Positions 1 to 8,360 of a stretch of 64,000 nucleotides of DNA are shown piece after piece. Positions within the stretch are counted from its first letter, which is position 1. Each line of letters starts with the position of its first letter. The notes under the pieces were generated by a model. That model saw nothing but the letters and a program-made list of their open reading frames with translations. It ran no database searches and was not told the origin of the DNA. The position numbers were made by a program, and so were the translations under genes. The stretch is from Tautonia sp040717455 (GTDB taxonomy: Bacteria > Planctomycetota > Planctomycetia > Isosphaerales > Isosphaeraceae): contig NZ_JBFEFH010000004.1 of assembly GCF_040717455.1 (NCBI RefSeq), positions 248,001-312,000 of the forward strand, read 5' to 3'.

Positions 1-79
1 AGGTCAACTCATCTCGACCTCGCTCGGATCGGCTCGGCTCAGTTCAACTCAGCACGAGTCGACCGGACCGATCGAGCGA

Positions 80-292
80 TCAATGGCGATCCTGACAGCA
101 GGACGAGGGCGAGTGGTACGTGCCCGCTCGCTCCCGGGCGGGATTGCCGCGGGGAGCGTCGGCGTCGAGGATCGTCGAGAGATTCGGGACGAGTTGCTTC
201 GCCTCGGACAGCGTCAGATCGGGGGCGCAGAGGCGATCCAGCATGGAACGCAGGGCCTCGATCCGATCGGCAGATTTTCCGGGACTCCCCAT
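80..292 (-). CDS. small hypothetical protein (70 aa)
   Basis: Not recognised as a named family. The 70-residue product begins MGSPGKSADRIEALRSML and continues with an amphipathic helical stretch (DLTLSEAKQLVPNL), then a polar tail containing a Cys pair (SCC). The codon pattern and composition look protein-like over residues 1-45. I took the ATG at 292 because the reading frame upstream of it is low quality. The helical N-terminal half could be a small DNA-binding or partner-binding segment, but nothing in the sequence fixes a role. It lies alone at the window edge, so its operon context is unknown. Confidence 0.4.
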   Translation of the reverse strand: MGSPGKSADRIEALRSMLDRLCAPDLTLSEAKQLVPNLSTILDADAPRGNPARERAGTYHSPSSCCQDRH

Positions 293-622
293 AACCGTGC
301 GACCTTGCGATCGACCTCCAAAACATGCCTTTCCAGACAAAACGGGTTCGTGACCTCGCTGCGATATCCTAGAGCATCGAAAACCAGATGCCAAATGACC
401 TCACAAGGTTCAGAGTATGACAGATACCGCCACGAACTTCAACCCCTTCCTCTTGCGACTGCTGGATTTAGGGTGTGTCGCATCTTTTGCGAAATCCGCG
501 CCGGACGTCGGGAAGGTGGGGCCACTCCTCGGCGTGACGATCCACGAGTCGCCAATCTGCCGGAGAATCGTGCAAACGCTGGTGCGCGGATGGGCAGCGC
601 CTTGAAGGCCGATCCTGGCAAA
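293..622. other. intergenic stretch, no convincing gene
   Basis: About 330 bases between the small hypothetical gene and the membrane-protein gene. Short open frames exist on both strands, but none has a recognisable domain. The stretch GGGTGTGTCGCA at about 470-481 resembles the terminal sequence of some transposons, but no second end, target duplication or transposase is present. Otherwise I see nothing here. Confidence 0.4.
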
Positions 623-1120
623 TTAAGACCACTCGTCGAAGGCCTTGCCCTTTCCCTTGCCCCTTGTAGGAGGGGGGGCGAAGGCCCCCCGGGAGAAGTA
701 GGCGCGGACGTCGTCGCGGTTGAGGATGAAGATGACGAACATCGCATAGATCAGGCGGACCCAGGCGCCGCCGTCGATCCCGGCCGTGAAGGCGAGGTCG
801 AGGAGGTCGACGATCATGGTGATCCAGGCCCAGGTCAGGTGGAGCGACCGCCCGGAGGGGAGCCCCCTCCAGGTCCTCCAGGCGGCGAGGAAGAGCAGGA
901 CGCTCAGCAGCGATTGCGCCAGGAGCATCACGAGGAAGAGGCCGACGACGAGCGACCCCAGCACCCCGACGACCGGGCCGAAGAGGAACCCGACCGCTCC
1001 CGCGACCAGGGCCAAGACCGCCAGGATGACGATCCAGACGACGTTGAGGAACGACAGCACGAAGCTGAAGAAGGAGAGCGGCCCGAGGATCCCCGGCCGG
1101 GGCGGACGAGCGTAGGACAT
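623..1120 (-). CDS. multi-pass membrane protein
   Basis: Not recognised as a named family. The 165-aa product starts at the ATG at 1120 with a short proline-rich head (MSYARPPRPG). Three or four hydrophobic segments follow: residues about 10-35, 40-65 and 65-85, and a weaker one about 100-125 (WITMIVDLLDLAF...). The polar C-terminus holds a Lys/Gly run (RGKGKGKAF). This is typical of a small inner-membrane protein with about four helices and a basic cytoplasmic tail. It is followed on the same strand by non-coding DNA and preceded by the SDR gene with a 56-base gap, so it could be the last gene of the ruvX-SDR unit. Confidence 0.7.
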   Translation of the reverse strand: MSYARPPRPGILGPLSFFSFVLSFLNVVWIVILAVLALVAGAVGFLFGPVVGVLGSLVVGLFLVMLLAQSLLSVLLFLAAWRTWRGLPSGRSLHLTWAWITMIVDLLDLAFTAGIDGGAWVRLIYAMFVIFILNRDDVRAYFSRGAFAPPPTRGKGKGKAFDEWS

Positions 1121-1176
1121 TGTGGGTGCGACTCCGGGCTTCACGGGCGGGGGCGGCGGCGACGCATGCCGACCGG

Positions 1177-2058
1177 TCAGGATCGATCGGCCTGGCGCGA
1201 TTCCTCGGCCAGGCTGGCGGGGATGCCGGTGCTGATGTCGGGATGCTCGGGCGTCCAGCCCAGGTCGGCCTTGATCGACCGATTGGACACGCGTTTGCTG
1301 GCATCGCCCCGGATCGGCCCGTCGCCCGAAGGCTCGGTGAAGCTCGGCGGGGGGGCGCCGAGGGCCTCGGCCAGGCGTCCGTAGAATTCGAGGCGCCGGA
1401 CCGGCCGATCGTCGCTGACGAGGTACCGAGGGCCGGGCCTGGGGCTCCGCAGCGCGAGGACGGCGGCGGAGGCGGCATCGTCGATGTGCACCAGGTTCAG
1501 GAACGACTCGGGGTCGGCGGCGATCGGCGTCCCCGATTGCAAGGCCTCCCGGCGCATCAGGCGCCCGGGGCCGTAGAGGCCGGAGTACCGGAGGATCGTG
1601 ACCGGGTACATCGAGACCTCGGCGAAGTCGGTCAGCAATTGCTCGGCCCGGAGGCAGGCCCGGCCCGATTCGGTCTGCGGATCGGCGGGGGTCTGCTCGT
1701 CGATCCAGGCCCCCCCGTGGTCGCCGTAGACGCCGGTCGAGCTGGCGTAGATCAATCGCTTGGCCCGCGAGGCGAGCCGGCCGATCGTGTGCCGGAGGCC
1801 GTCCACATAGAGCCGGTCGATGGGCACTCCCGCCGACCGATCGAAGCCGACGCAGTAGAACGCCCGCTCGACCGCCGGCAAATCGTCGAGCGACTCGGGG
1901 ACGAGCACATCGGCGAGGATCGGCTCGATGCCTTCGCGTTCGAGGTCCTTCGCCCGGTCTCGCGATCGGGTCGTCGCGAAGACGCGATGGCCGGCCGCCA
2001 TCATCCGGCGGGCGACTCGGATCCCCAGGTAGCCGCAACCGATGATCAGGGTACTCAC
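1177..2058 (-). CDS. NAD-dependent epimerase/dehydratase (SDR, YeeZ-like)
   Basis: A 293-aa extended short-chain dehydrogenase/reductase. The N-terminal nucleotide-binding motif is GCGYLGIRVA (residues about 8-17, the GxxGxxG pattern), and YASSTGVYG near residue 103 supplies the catalytic Ser/Thr and Tyr region. A later YSGLYGPG matches the NAD-dependent epimerase family. Substrate is not predictable; YeeZ-type proteins are mostly uncharacterised. The start is a GTG at 2058, only 3 bases after the ruvX stop, with a GAGGA ribosome-binding site inside the end of ruvX. The two genes are therefore almost certainly co-transcribed and may be translationally coupled. Confidence 0.85.
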   Translation of the reverse strand: MSTLIIGCGYLGIRVARRMMAAGHRVFATTRSRDRAKDLEREGIEPILADVLVPESLDDLPAVERAFYCVGFDRSAGVPIDRLYVDGLRHTIGRLASRAKRLIYASSTGVYGDHGGAWIDEQTPADPQTESGRACLRAEQLLTDFAEVSMYPVTILRYSGLYGPGRLMRREALQSGTPIAADPESFLNLVHIDDAASAAVLALRSPRPGPRYLVSDDRPVRRLEFYGRLAEALGAPPPSFTEPSGDGPIRGDASKRVSNRSIKADLGWTPEHPDISTGIPASLAEESRQADRS

Positions 2059-2061
2059 GAA

Positions 2062-2538
2062 TCAATCGTCCTCTTCGGGGTCGGAGGCGGGATCATCGAG
2101 CGGGGCGGGGGGGGAGTCCGAGTCGGGACAGCCGGCGTCGAGGAAGGCCTGGAGCAACAATTGCGCCGCGATCATATCACGCAGGGATCGCCTCCGGCTC
2201 GCCTTCACGCCCGAGGACCGCAATAATTCCTCGGCCTCGACGGTGGAATACCGCTCGTCGACGAACGAGACGGGGATCCCGGTCTGCTCGGAGAGCCAGT
2301 TCCCCCAGCGTCTCGCCTGCCCGGCCGAGTCGCCCTCGGCGCCGTGCCCGAGCAGGGGGAGGCCGACGACGAGCCGATCGATGTTGAATTCTGCGACCAG
2401 GGATCGAAAATAGGTCGCATCGAGTCGCTCGTTGCGTCGCTGGTACACGTCGACCGGGGAGGCCATGCGCCGATCCGGGTCGCAGACCGCGATTCCGACG
2501 CGACGAAGTCCGTAATCGAGCCCGAGGATCCGTTTCAT
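2062..2538 (-). CDS. ruvX: Holliday junction resolvase-like protein RuvX (YqgF)
   Basis: A 158-aa RNase H-fold nuclease of the YqgF/RuvX family, which acts on Holliday junctions and in 16S rRNA 5'-end maturation in other bacteria. The opening MKRILGLDYGLRRVGIAV carries the first acidic residue (D8) in the DxGxxRxG motif. LVVGLPL and FVDERYST (the Glu motif) follow, and RDMIAAQLLLQAFLD holds the last catalytic acidic residue near the C-terminus. Length is normal for the family, with a short acidic tail (DPASDPEEDD). The ATG at 2538 puts the family motif right at the N-terminus. The gene is divergent from the FG-GAP gene and leads the SDR gene 3 bases downstream. Confidence 0.93.
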   Translation of the reverse strand: MKRILGLDYGLRRVGIAVCDPDRRMASPVDVYQRRNERLDATYFRSLVAEFNIDRLVVGLPLLGHGAEGDSAGQARRWGNWLSEQTGIPVSFVDERYSTVEAEELLRSSGVKASRRRSLRDMIAAQLLLQAFLDAGCPDSDSPPAPLDDPASDPEEDD

Positions 2539-2688
2539 TCCCGCGAGTCTAACGCAAGCCGGCGCGATCGAGGAAGCGGCCTTGCGAGATGTCCGGGAAT
2601 GTCGGACGATCCTCCCCCCCCCACCTCCCCTGGGCGGTCGATCGGCCCCCGCCGGCCGGCCGAACCGCCGAGCCCTCGAGAGATCGCC

Positions 2689-4692
2689 ATGGCAAGCGTC
2701 GGAGCATGGACGAATGATGCGGAACGAATGCCCAGCAGCGGCGCCTCGTCGGGGATCGTGTCGCCGGCCTGGGACGATTCGGCCGGGCCCCAGCCGCTCG
2801 GATTCGGCCCCGACGCCGAGCCGATCGTGCTCGACTGGTTCGGCAGGGGGGAGCCGGACCTGCTGGTGACCGCCCGGGGAGGCCCCGCCGGACGCCGGGC
2901 TCGCGTCTACCGGCCGGTCTCGAGCCCCGGAGAATCCCCCCCTCGGTTCGACGAAGGGGTCGAGGTGCCGGCGCTCGATGGCCTGCGGCTCCCTTGCGCG
3001 ATCCCGAATGGCCAGGAAAGCCGGTTCGACCTGGTCGCGATCGGCGGCGGAGGGCTCGTCTGGCTGAAGAACTCGGGGACCGCGCACGAGCCCCGCTTCG
3101 GCGATCGGGTCGTGCTCGACCTGCCGGCCGACCTGGGACTCGGGAACGCCCGGGTCGCCCAGATGCTGCCGATCGACTGGGACGGCGACGGGCGGGTCGA
3201 CCTGGTCTTCGGCGTCGACGACCTCGACGGCTACTGGCCCGATCCCAAGGTGCCGACCAACCAACAGGTCGGCCTCGACGAGACCGGGTCACACCCCGGC
3301 TTCGACCGGTCGGGCCGCTGGCAAGGCCGATCCCCGGTCGGCAGGCTGTTCTGGGCTCGGAATCTCGGCCCGGCCGAGGGCCCCCTCCGCTTCGATGCCC
3401 CCGAGCCGATCGACCCCAACGGGCCCCTGGCCGAGGTCGGCCCCCGGCCGGCCGGCCTGCTGGTGGCCTGGGGGACCTCCGCCGCCGTCGAGGTCGCGTC
3501 GGTCGATGAGGAAGGAACGCTCCGGTTCTTCCGCAACTTCGGCGGGCAGCTGCCGCCGGTCCTGATGGAACCTCGTCCCTTGATGCTCGAGGACGGGCAA
3601 CCGTTCCGGTTCCCGGAGGATCGCACGGTCGTCTCGGCGGCCGACCTCGACCGCGACCGGCGGAGCGAGCTGGTGTTCGGGACCTCCGAGGGCCGCGTCT
3701 TCGCCGTGCATTCGGGGTCGAGGCGCGACTCGGGGCGGATGGTCGGCCCCGTGCTCCAGGAAGGCCGGACGCTCCGATTGCCGGGGGGGGCGGCGGTGAC
3801 GGCCGGCGACCTCGACGGCGACGGCGGCCTGGACCTCGTCTCGGGCGATGCCTCCGGCCAGTTGCACTGGCTGATGGACCTCGGCGGGCCGGGGGATCAC
3901 CGCTACGGCCCCCTGGAACCGGTGGAGGCGGGCGGGATCCCCTTCCGGATCGGCCCCGGGACCGAAGGCCGCCTCCTGGGGCCGATCGAACCGCCGATGG
4001 GCTCGTCCAGCCCGGTGCTCGTCGACTGGAAGGACAACGGGAGGCCCGACCTGATCGTCACCGGGCGGGGGGGCGACGTCCTCTTCCTCCGGAACAATGG
4101 CCACGCCACGCAGCCCCGGTTCGACCACGCCGAGCCGATCCGGTGCGAACGCCGCCCCCTGATCCTCCCGTCCCGGGTCCAGCCGGCCGCGATCGACTGG
4201 TGCGGCTCGGGGTTGCCCGACCTGATCGCCCCCGACTTCCAGGGCTTCCTCTCCGTCTGGAAACGCGTCGACACCCTGGACGTCGCCCCGCCGGAACCAC
4301 TGGTCGACCGCTACGGCCGACTGATCCGGGTTGACGGGGCATTCGGCCTCGGCGGGCGTTGCAGCCTCTGGGCCGGCCCCTGGACGGAGTCCGATCGACC
4401 GGACCTGCTGCTCGGGCTGCCCCTCGATGCCCGATTCGTCGTGCCCGGGATGACGGGATTGTCGTATCGGTCGCTCGACGAGGCCCCGAATCTGCTCCTC
4501 CTGGAGAACCGGGGGGACGGAGTCGTGATCCCGAGGCCCCTCCACCTGGCCGACGGCCGCCCGCTGGTCGCCGGCGACGAGGGGGTCAGCCCGATCGGCG
4601 TCGACTGGTCGGGCCGAGGCTCGCTCGACCTGCTCCTCGGGTCGAGCGACGGCTCCGTGCAGGTCATTCCCCGGGAGTTGCTTCGGTGGTGA
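2689..4692 (+). CDS. FG-GAP/VCBS-repeat beta-propeller protein
   Basis: A 667-aa protein built of repeated beta-propeller blades. At least five blades carry the FG-GAP/VCBS signature of an Asp-rich calcium-type loop followed by a hydrophobic strand: DWDGDGRVDLVFG, DLDGDGGLDLVSG, DWKDNGRPDLIVTG, DWCGSGLPDLIAPD and DWSGRGSLDLLLG. Such propellers usually mediate extracellular binding. No signal peptide or membrane segment is visible, whichever start is used. I chose ATG 2689 (MASVGAW) with GAGAG upstream; an in-frame ATG at 2599 would add 30 Pro-rich residues. The gene is divergent from ruvX, and a membrane-protein gene follows 64 bases downstream. Ligand unknown. Confidence 0.8.
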   Translation: MASVGAWTNDAERMPSSGASSGIVSPAWDDSAGPQPLGFGPDAEPIVLDWFGRGEPDLLVTARGGPAGRRARVYRPVSSPGESPPRFDEGVEVPALDGLRLPCAIPNGQESRFDLVAIGGGGLVWLKNSGTAHEPRFGDRVVLDLPADLGLGNARVAQMLPIDWDGDGRVDLVFGVDDLDGYWPDPKVPTNQQVGLDETGSHPGFDRSGRWQGRSPVGRLFWARNLGPAEGPLRFDAPEPIDPNGPLAEVGPRPAGLLVAWGTSAAVEVASVDEEGTLRFFRNFGGQLPPVLMEPRPLMLEDGQPFRFPEDRTVVSAADLDRDRRSELVFGTSEGRVFAVHSGSRRDSGRMVGPVLQEGRTLRLPGGAAVTAGDLDGDGGLDLVSGDASGQLHWLMDLGGPGDHRYGPLEPVEAGGIPFRIGPGTEGRLLGPIEPPMGSSSPVLVDWKDNGRPDLIVTGRGGDVLFLRNNGHATQPRFDHAEPIRCERRPLILPSRVQPAAIDWCGSGLPDLIAPDFQGFLSVWKRVDTLDVAPPEPLVDRYGRLIRVDGAFGLGGRCSLWAGPWTESDRPDLLLGLPLDARFVVPGMTGLSYRSLDEAPNLLLLENRGDGVVIPRPLHLADGRPLVAGDEGVSPIGVDWSGRGSLDLLLGSSDGSVQVIPRELLRW

Positions 4693-4756
4693 TCGCGTCC
4701 CTGCCGTCCGACGACGTGCTCCCCAGGCGTTTGATTTGACACGGAGGGAACTGCCG

Positions 4757-5671
4757 ATGCCCCGCCCCGACGACGACGACCGCGAGATCGCCGACGCCGC
4801 ATTCCTGTTCCGGGATGCCCCCAAGTCCGAGCCCGAGCCCGAGACGGAGCCGGAGCCGGAGCCCTCGGCCCCGGGGGATGGCACGGGATCCGATGCCGAG
4901 GCGAGCCGACCGGATGATCCGGCACTGGATCTTGAAAGCTACGACCTGGTCGATCATCACCCTGCCGATCGACCCGAGCGGCGACCGCCCCCGATCGCTC
5001 CCGAGGACGAGCCGAGGATCGAGCGATCCGGGGCGGGGTCGAGCCGCCCGGAGGAACTGACCCCCGCCCCCGTGCTCCAACCGTGGACCCGATGGGCCGA
5101 GTGGGGGCCGACGATCGTCCGCCTCTCGCTGGCCCTCCTGGCGCTGATGGCACTGGTCTACGTGAGCTTCTCGGCCGAACACCTGATGCGGTCGTTCGCG
5201 ATCTTCGGCCTCGGCGCGGGGGTCGTCATCCTGCTGAGCTATCCGATCGCGATCACGCTCGAACGGCCGGTGCGGATGACCCCGGAACACGCGGTCCGCG
5301 ACTATTTCAGTGCGTTCTCCCATCACATCCCGCATCATCGCCGGATGTGGCTCCTGCTCAGCTCGGCGGGGCGATCGGCCCCCGAATTCGGCTCGTATCC
5401 CGCCTTCCAGGCTTACTGGAAGGAGCAGGCCCGATCCTTGAAACGCAAAAACGGGGCGGGAGGGTTCACCCCATTGAGCGTGCGGATCGACGAGTTCACG
5501 GCGGACAAGAGCGCCGGCCACGAGGCGGTGAAGGCCTCGTACCGGCTCTCGATCTTCCTCCGAGGCCAGGAGGACCGGAGTCCTCTCGCGTCGTCGATGG
5601 TCGACACCACCCTGTCACGCGGCCCGGATCGGATGTGGTACCTCGACGAGGGGCGATTGCCGACCCGGTAG
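4757..5671 (+). CDS. two-pass membrane protein with acidic, Pro-rich cytoplasmic head
   Basis: A 304-aa protein of no family I recognise. Residues 1-110 are highly acidic and Pro-rich, with a Pro-Glu repeat (EPEPETEPEPEP), and are likely disordered. Two hydrophobic helices follow at about residues 120-142 and 148-172. The C-terminal domain of about 130 residues (from RMTPEHAVRDYFSAF) is soluble and alpha/beta in look. I chose ATG 4757 because GGAGGG lies 8 bases upstream; a TTG at 4736 in the same frame would place that ribosome-binding site inside the gene. It follows the propeller gene on the same strand and converges on the ABC permease gene 37 bases away. Confidence 0.75.
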   Translation: MPRPDDDDREIADAAFLFRDAPKSEPEPETEPEPEPSAPGDGTGSDAEASRPDDPALDLESYDLVDHHPADRPERRPPPIAPEDEPRIERSGAGSSRPEELTPAPVLQPWTRWAEWGPTIVRLSLALLALMALVYVSFSAEHLMRSFAIFGLGAGVVILLSYPIAITLERPVRMTPEHAVRDYFSAFSHHIPHHRRMWLLLSSAGRSAPEFGSYPAFQAYWKEQARSLKRKNGAGGFTPLSVRIDEFTADKSAGHEAVKASYRLSIFLRGQEDRSPLASSMVDTTLSRGPDRMWYLDEGRLPTR

Positions 5672-5708
5672 GGCGATCGGCTTCGTTCCGCAACTCGCCC
5701 GGGGCGCC

Positions 5709-7376
5709 TCAGATCGTCATGCCCGCTCGCCACCAGCGCCAGCGGAAGGCCAGGTAGGTCATGACGTTCAGGAGCAGCACGATGACCGGCGTGACGGCGA
5801 GGAATGCCACCCAGATCGGCACCCGGGTGTCGCTCAGGAACGGTACGTCAACGGAAGTCGAGCCGAGGAACGAGGGGATGTAGGGCTTGCCATCGTCGGT
5901 CGACGGGATCGGGATGCTGAACGAGGCGGCGAACGGGCTGGTGATCGTCAGCGAGGACAGCCGCTGCTCCGAGAGCTGCGTGTAGCCCTGGAGGTACCAG
6001 ACCAGTCCCACCGGGCCGATGAACAGGACGAGCAGCATGAGGTAGGTCATCACCATCGCCACCGACGTCCGACGGCTCAGGGCCGAGCAGAGCAGGCCGA
6101 CCGAGGTGGTGGTGATGCAGGTCGCCGCGATCAGGGCGAGGAAGATGAAGAGGGTCCACCAGCGGTCTCGGAGTTCCGGGATCAGGATGTAGGCCAGCAG
6201 GATCTGCTCGGTGAGCAGGAACGTGAGGACCGTCGAGACCCGTGCCGAGGCGAGCAGCTTGGCGATGACGATGGTCCCGGGCCGGAGCAGGGTCGTCAGC
6301 AGCAGGCCGAGCGTCTTCCGCTCGCGCTCTTGCGTGATGCTCCCCGACGAGAAGACGGGGCCGACGAGCATGTTGAACACCAGGACGTAACCGACGTAGA
6401 ACCCCGTCAGCTCGGGCCGGAGGAAGAGCAGGTAGGCCATCAGGGGGATCGACAGGAACATGCTCACCTGGATCACCAGGCGGAGCATCAACGTCCCCTG
6501 GCTGAAGATCTCGCTCCGCAGCTCCTTGTCGAGCACGGGATTGGTGCCGTCGGGCATCAGGTCGGTGCGCTTGGCGGGGGCGAACAGCATGTCGGGGAAC
6601 ATCTCCCGGTCGATCACCACCCCGACCGCGTATTTCATCTCCTCTTCCTCGTCGACGACCTCCTTCCCCTCGCTCCCCACGTCGGGCGGGTAGAGCAACC
6701 GGCGGTTGATCAGGAGGCCGACGATCACCCAGATGGCGATGCACCAGGGGGGGAGCACGGCGATCGACACCACGTCTCTCAGGACGACGTTGTCGGTCTG
6801 CGTCACCGTCACCGTGATCAAGGCCAGGGGCAGGATCACCAGGTAGCTGACCACCAGGGCCGAGCTCGTGCGCCCGAAGAAGCTGGAGCAGGCCACGCTG
6901 ATCAGGCCGAACGTGCCGGCGGCCAGGATCAGGATGAGATACGCCCGGGTAATCTCCGACAGCAGGATCCCGCCGAGCAGGAAGCAGAGGATCATCAACG
7001 GCAGGCTTGAGAGGATCAGCAAGATGAGATACGTCGACGAACTGAGCAGCTTGCCGATCAGGATCGTCGAGGGTTCCAGGGGGCTGGCCAGGAGCATTTC
7101 ATAAGTCTTCCGCTCCTTCTCGCCGGAGATGCTGCCGGAGGCGAACGTCGGCGCCACCAGGGCGACGAGGAAGAACTGCCCGAGGAAGAAGAGGTTGAAC
7201 AGGCGCTGCGAGACCCCGGGCCCCACCTGATTGGTGGCCTCCGATCCCGCCGGCCAGGCGAAATAGACGACCACCCCGAGGAACGAGACGTACGCCAGTT
7301 GCAGCAGGAACGACCGCGACGAGCGCAGATTGACGAGGAGCTCTCGGGTCAGAACGGGATTCTCTCGGAAGATCAT
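5709..7376 (-). CDS. ABC-2 type permease, internally duplicated
   Basis: A 555-aa integral membrane protein with about twelve hydrophobic segments. It is the membrane part of an ABC exporter of the Nos/Gld (ABC-2) class. The sequence is two permeases in one chain. Residues 1-275 contain NPVLTREL (about 6-13) and EKERKTYEMLLASPL (about 86-100). Residues 276-555 repeat the pattern as NPVLDKELR (about 278) and ERERKTLGLLLTTLLRPGT (about 350). An acidic loop, DEEEEMK, joins the halves. It is the last gene of the three-gene unit, 31 bases after the ATPase stop. A fused permease would let one chain pair with a homodimeric ATPase. Substrate unknown. Confidence 0.88.
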   Translation of the reverse strand: MIFRENPVLTRELLVNLRSSRSFLLQLAYVSFLGVVVYFAWPAGSEATNQVGPGVSQRLFNLFFLGQFFLVALVAPTFASGSISGEKERKTYEMLLASPLEPSTILIGKLLSSSTYLILLILSSLPLMILCFLLGGILLSEITRAYLILILAAGTFGLISVACSSFFGRTSSALVVSYLVILPLALITVTVTQTDNVVLRDVVSIAVLPPWCIAIWVIVGLLINRRLLYPPDVGSEGKEVVDEEEEMKYAVGVVIDREMFPDMLFAPAKRTDLMPDGTNPVLDKELRSEIFSQGTLMLRLVIQVSMFLSIPLMAYLLFLRPELTGFYVGYVLVFNMLVGPVFSSGSITQERERKTLGLLLTTLLRPGTIVIAKLLASARVSTVLTFLLTEQILLAYILIPELRDRWWTLFIFLALIAATCITTTSVGLLCSALSRRTSVAMVMTYLMLLVLFIGPVGLVWYLQGYTQLSEQRLSSLTITSPFAASFSIPIPSTDDGKPYIPSFLGSTSVDVPFLSDTRVPIWVAFLAVTPVIVLLLNVMTYLAFRWRWWRAGMTI

Positions 7377-7407
7377 GATCCGATCGCCGGCCCCGGCAAG
7401 GGCCGCC

Positions 7408-8337
7408 TCAGTTGACGATGCCCTTGGTCACCGTCATGAAGACCTCGTCGAGCGTCATCTCGACCTCGGAGAAGGATTGCACGCCCACGCCCGACGCGAC
7501 GAGGTGCTGCAGCAGGCGGGCCATCTCGGTCTCGCCCCCGTCGACCTCGGCGGTCAATGTATGGTCGTAGCTGGTAATGTCGTGAACCTTTTCGTCGGCC
7601 CTCAGGATCGCCTCGGCATGGGCGAGGTCGGGGTCGGTGACCCGGATTTCCAGGCGACGATGGGTGCGGAGCTGGCGCTGGATCTCCTGGACGCTGCCGG
7701 CCGCGAGGAGCTTGCCGCGCTCGATGATCCCGATCGAGGTGACGAAGTCGGCCAACTCGGGCAGGATGTGGCTCGACACGAGGATCGTCTTGCCCATCGA
7801 CCGCAGTTCGGTCAGCAGGGCCTTCATCTCGGCCCGGGCCCGGGGGTCGAGCCCCGAGGCCGGCTCGTCGAGGATCAGGACGGGGGGGTCGTGGACCAGG
7901 GTCTTGGCCAGGCAGAGCCGCTGCTTCATCCCCTTGGAGAGGCCGTTGACGTAGTCGTCTCGCTTGTGCGTCAGGTCGAGCAGCTCGAGCACCTCGGCGA
8001 TGATCTTCTTCCGGGAGGACCGGGGGATGAGGTACGCCACGGCGAAGAAGTCGAGGAATTCCCAGACCTTCATGCCGTCGTAGACGCCGAAGTCGTCGGG
8101 CATGAAGCCGATGACCTTGCGGACGGCCATCGGGTCCTCGGTCACCGAGTGGCCGGCGATGTACCCCTCGCCCGAGCTGGGGCGGAGCAGCGTGGCCAGG
8201 AACCGGATCGTCGTGCTCTTGCCCGCGCCATTGGGGCCGATGAAGCCGAAGATCTCCCCCTCGCCGATGGAGAAGCTCAGGTCGTCGACGGCCACGAACT
8301 CCGCGTAGCGTTTGGTGAAATTGCGCACCTCGATCAT
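7408..8337 (-). CDS. ABC transporter ATP-binding protein
   Basis: A 309-aa cytoplasmic ATPase that powers the neighbouring ABC-2 permease. All core motifs are intact: Walker A GPNGAGKST (about 35-43), the signature LSKGMKQRLCLAKTL, Walker B VLILDEPASGLDPRAR and the H-loop SSHIL. About 90 C-terminal residues follow the nucleotide-binding domain, as in the Nos/Gld and CcmA-type exporters. The ATG at 8337 gives MIEVRNFTKRY, the normal family start. The stop of the upstream GldG-like gene is 23 bases away, so the three genes form one operon. Export substrate cannot be deduced. Confidence 0.93.
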   Translation of the reverse strand: MIEVRNFTKRYAEFVAVDDLSFSIGEGEIFGFIGPNGAGKSTTIRFLATLLRPSSGEGYIAGHSVTEDPMAVRKVIGFMPDDFGVYDGMKVWEFLDFFAVAYLIPRSSRKKIIAEVLELLDLTHKRDDYVNGLSKGMKQRLCLAKTLVHDPPVLILDEPASGLDPRARAEMKALLTELRSMGKTILVSSHILPELADFVTSIGIIERGKLLAAGSVQEIQRQLRTHRRLEIRVTDPDLAHAEAILRADEKVHDITSYDHTLTAEVDGGETEMARLLQHLVASGVGVQSFSEVEMTLDEVFMTVTKGIVN

Positions 8338-8360
8338 GACCGGTCGGACTCCGAGAGGGC

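Noticed and set aside
465..492. GGGTGTGTCGCATCTTTTGC, similar to ends of some insertion sequences
   Set aside because: No matching second end, no direct repeat and no transposase fragment could be seen nearby, so an insertion-sequence relic is not supported.
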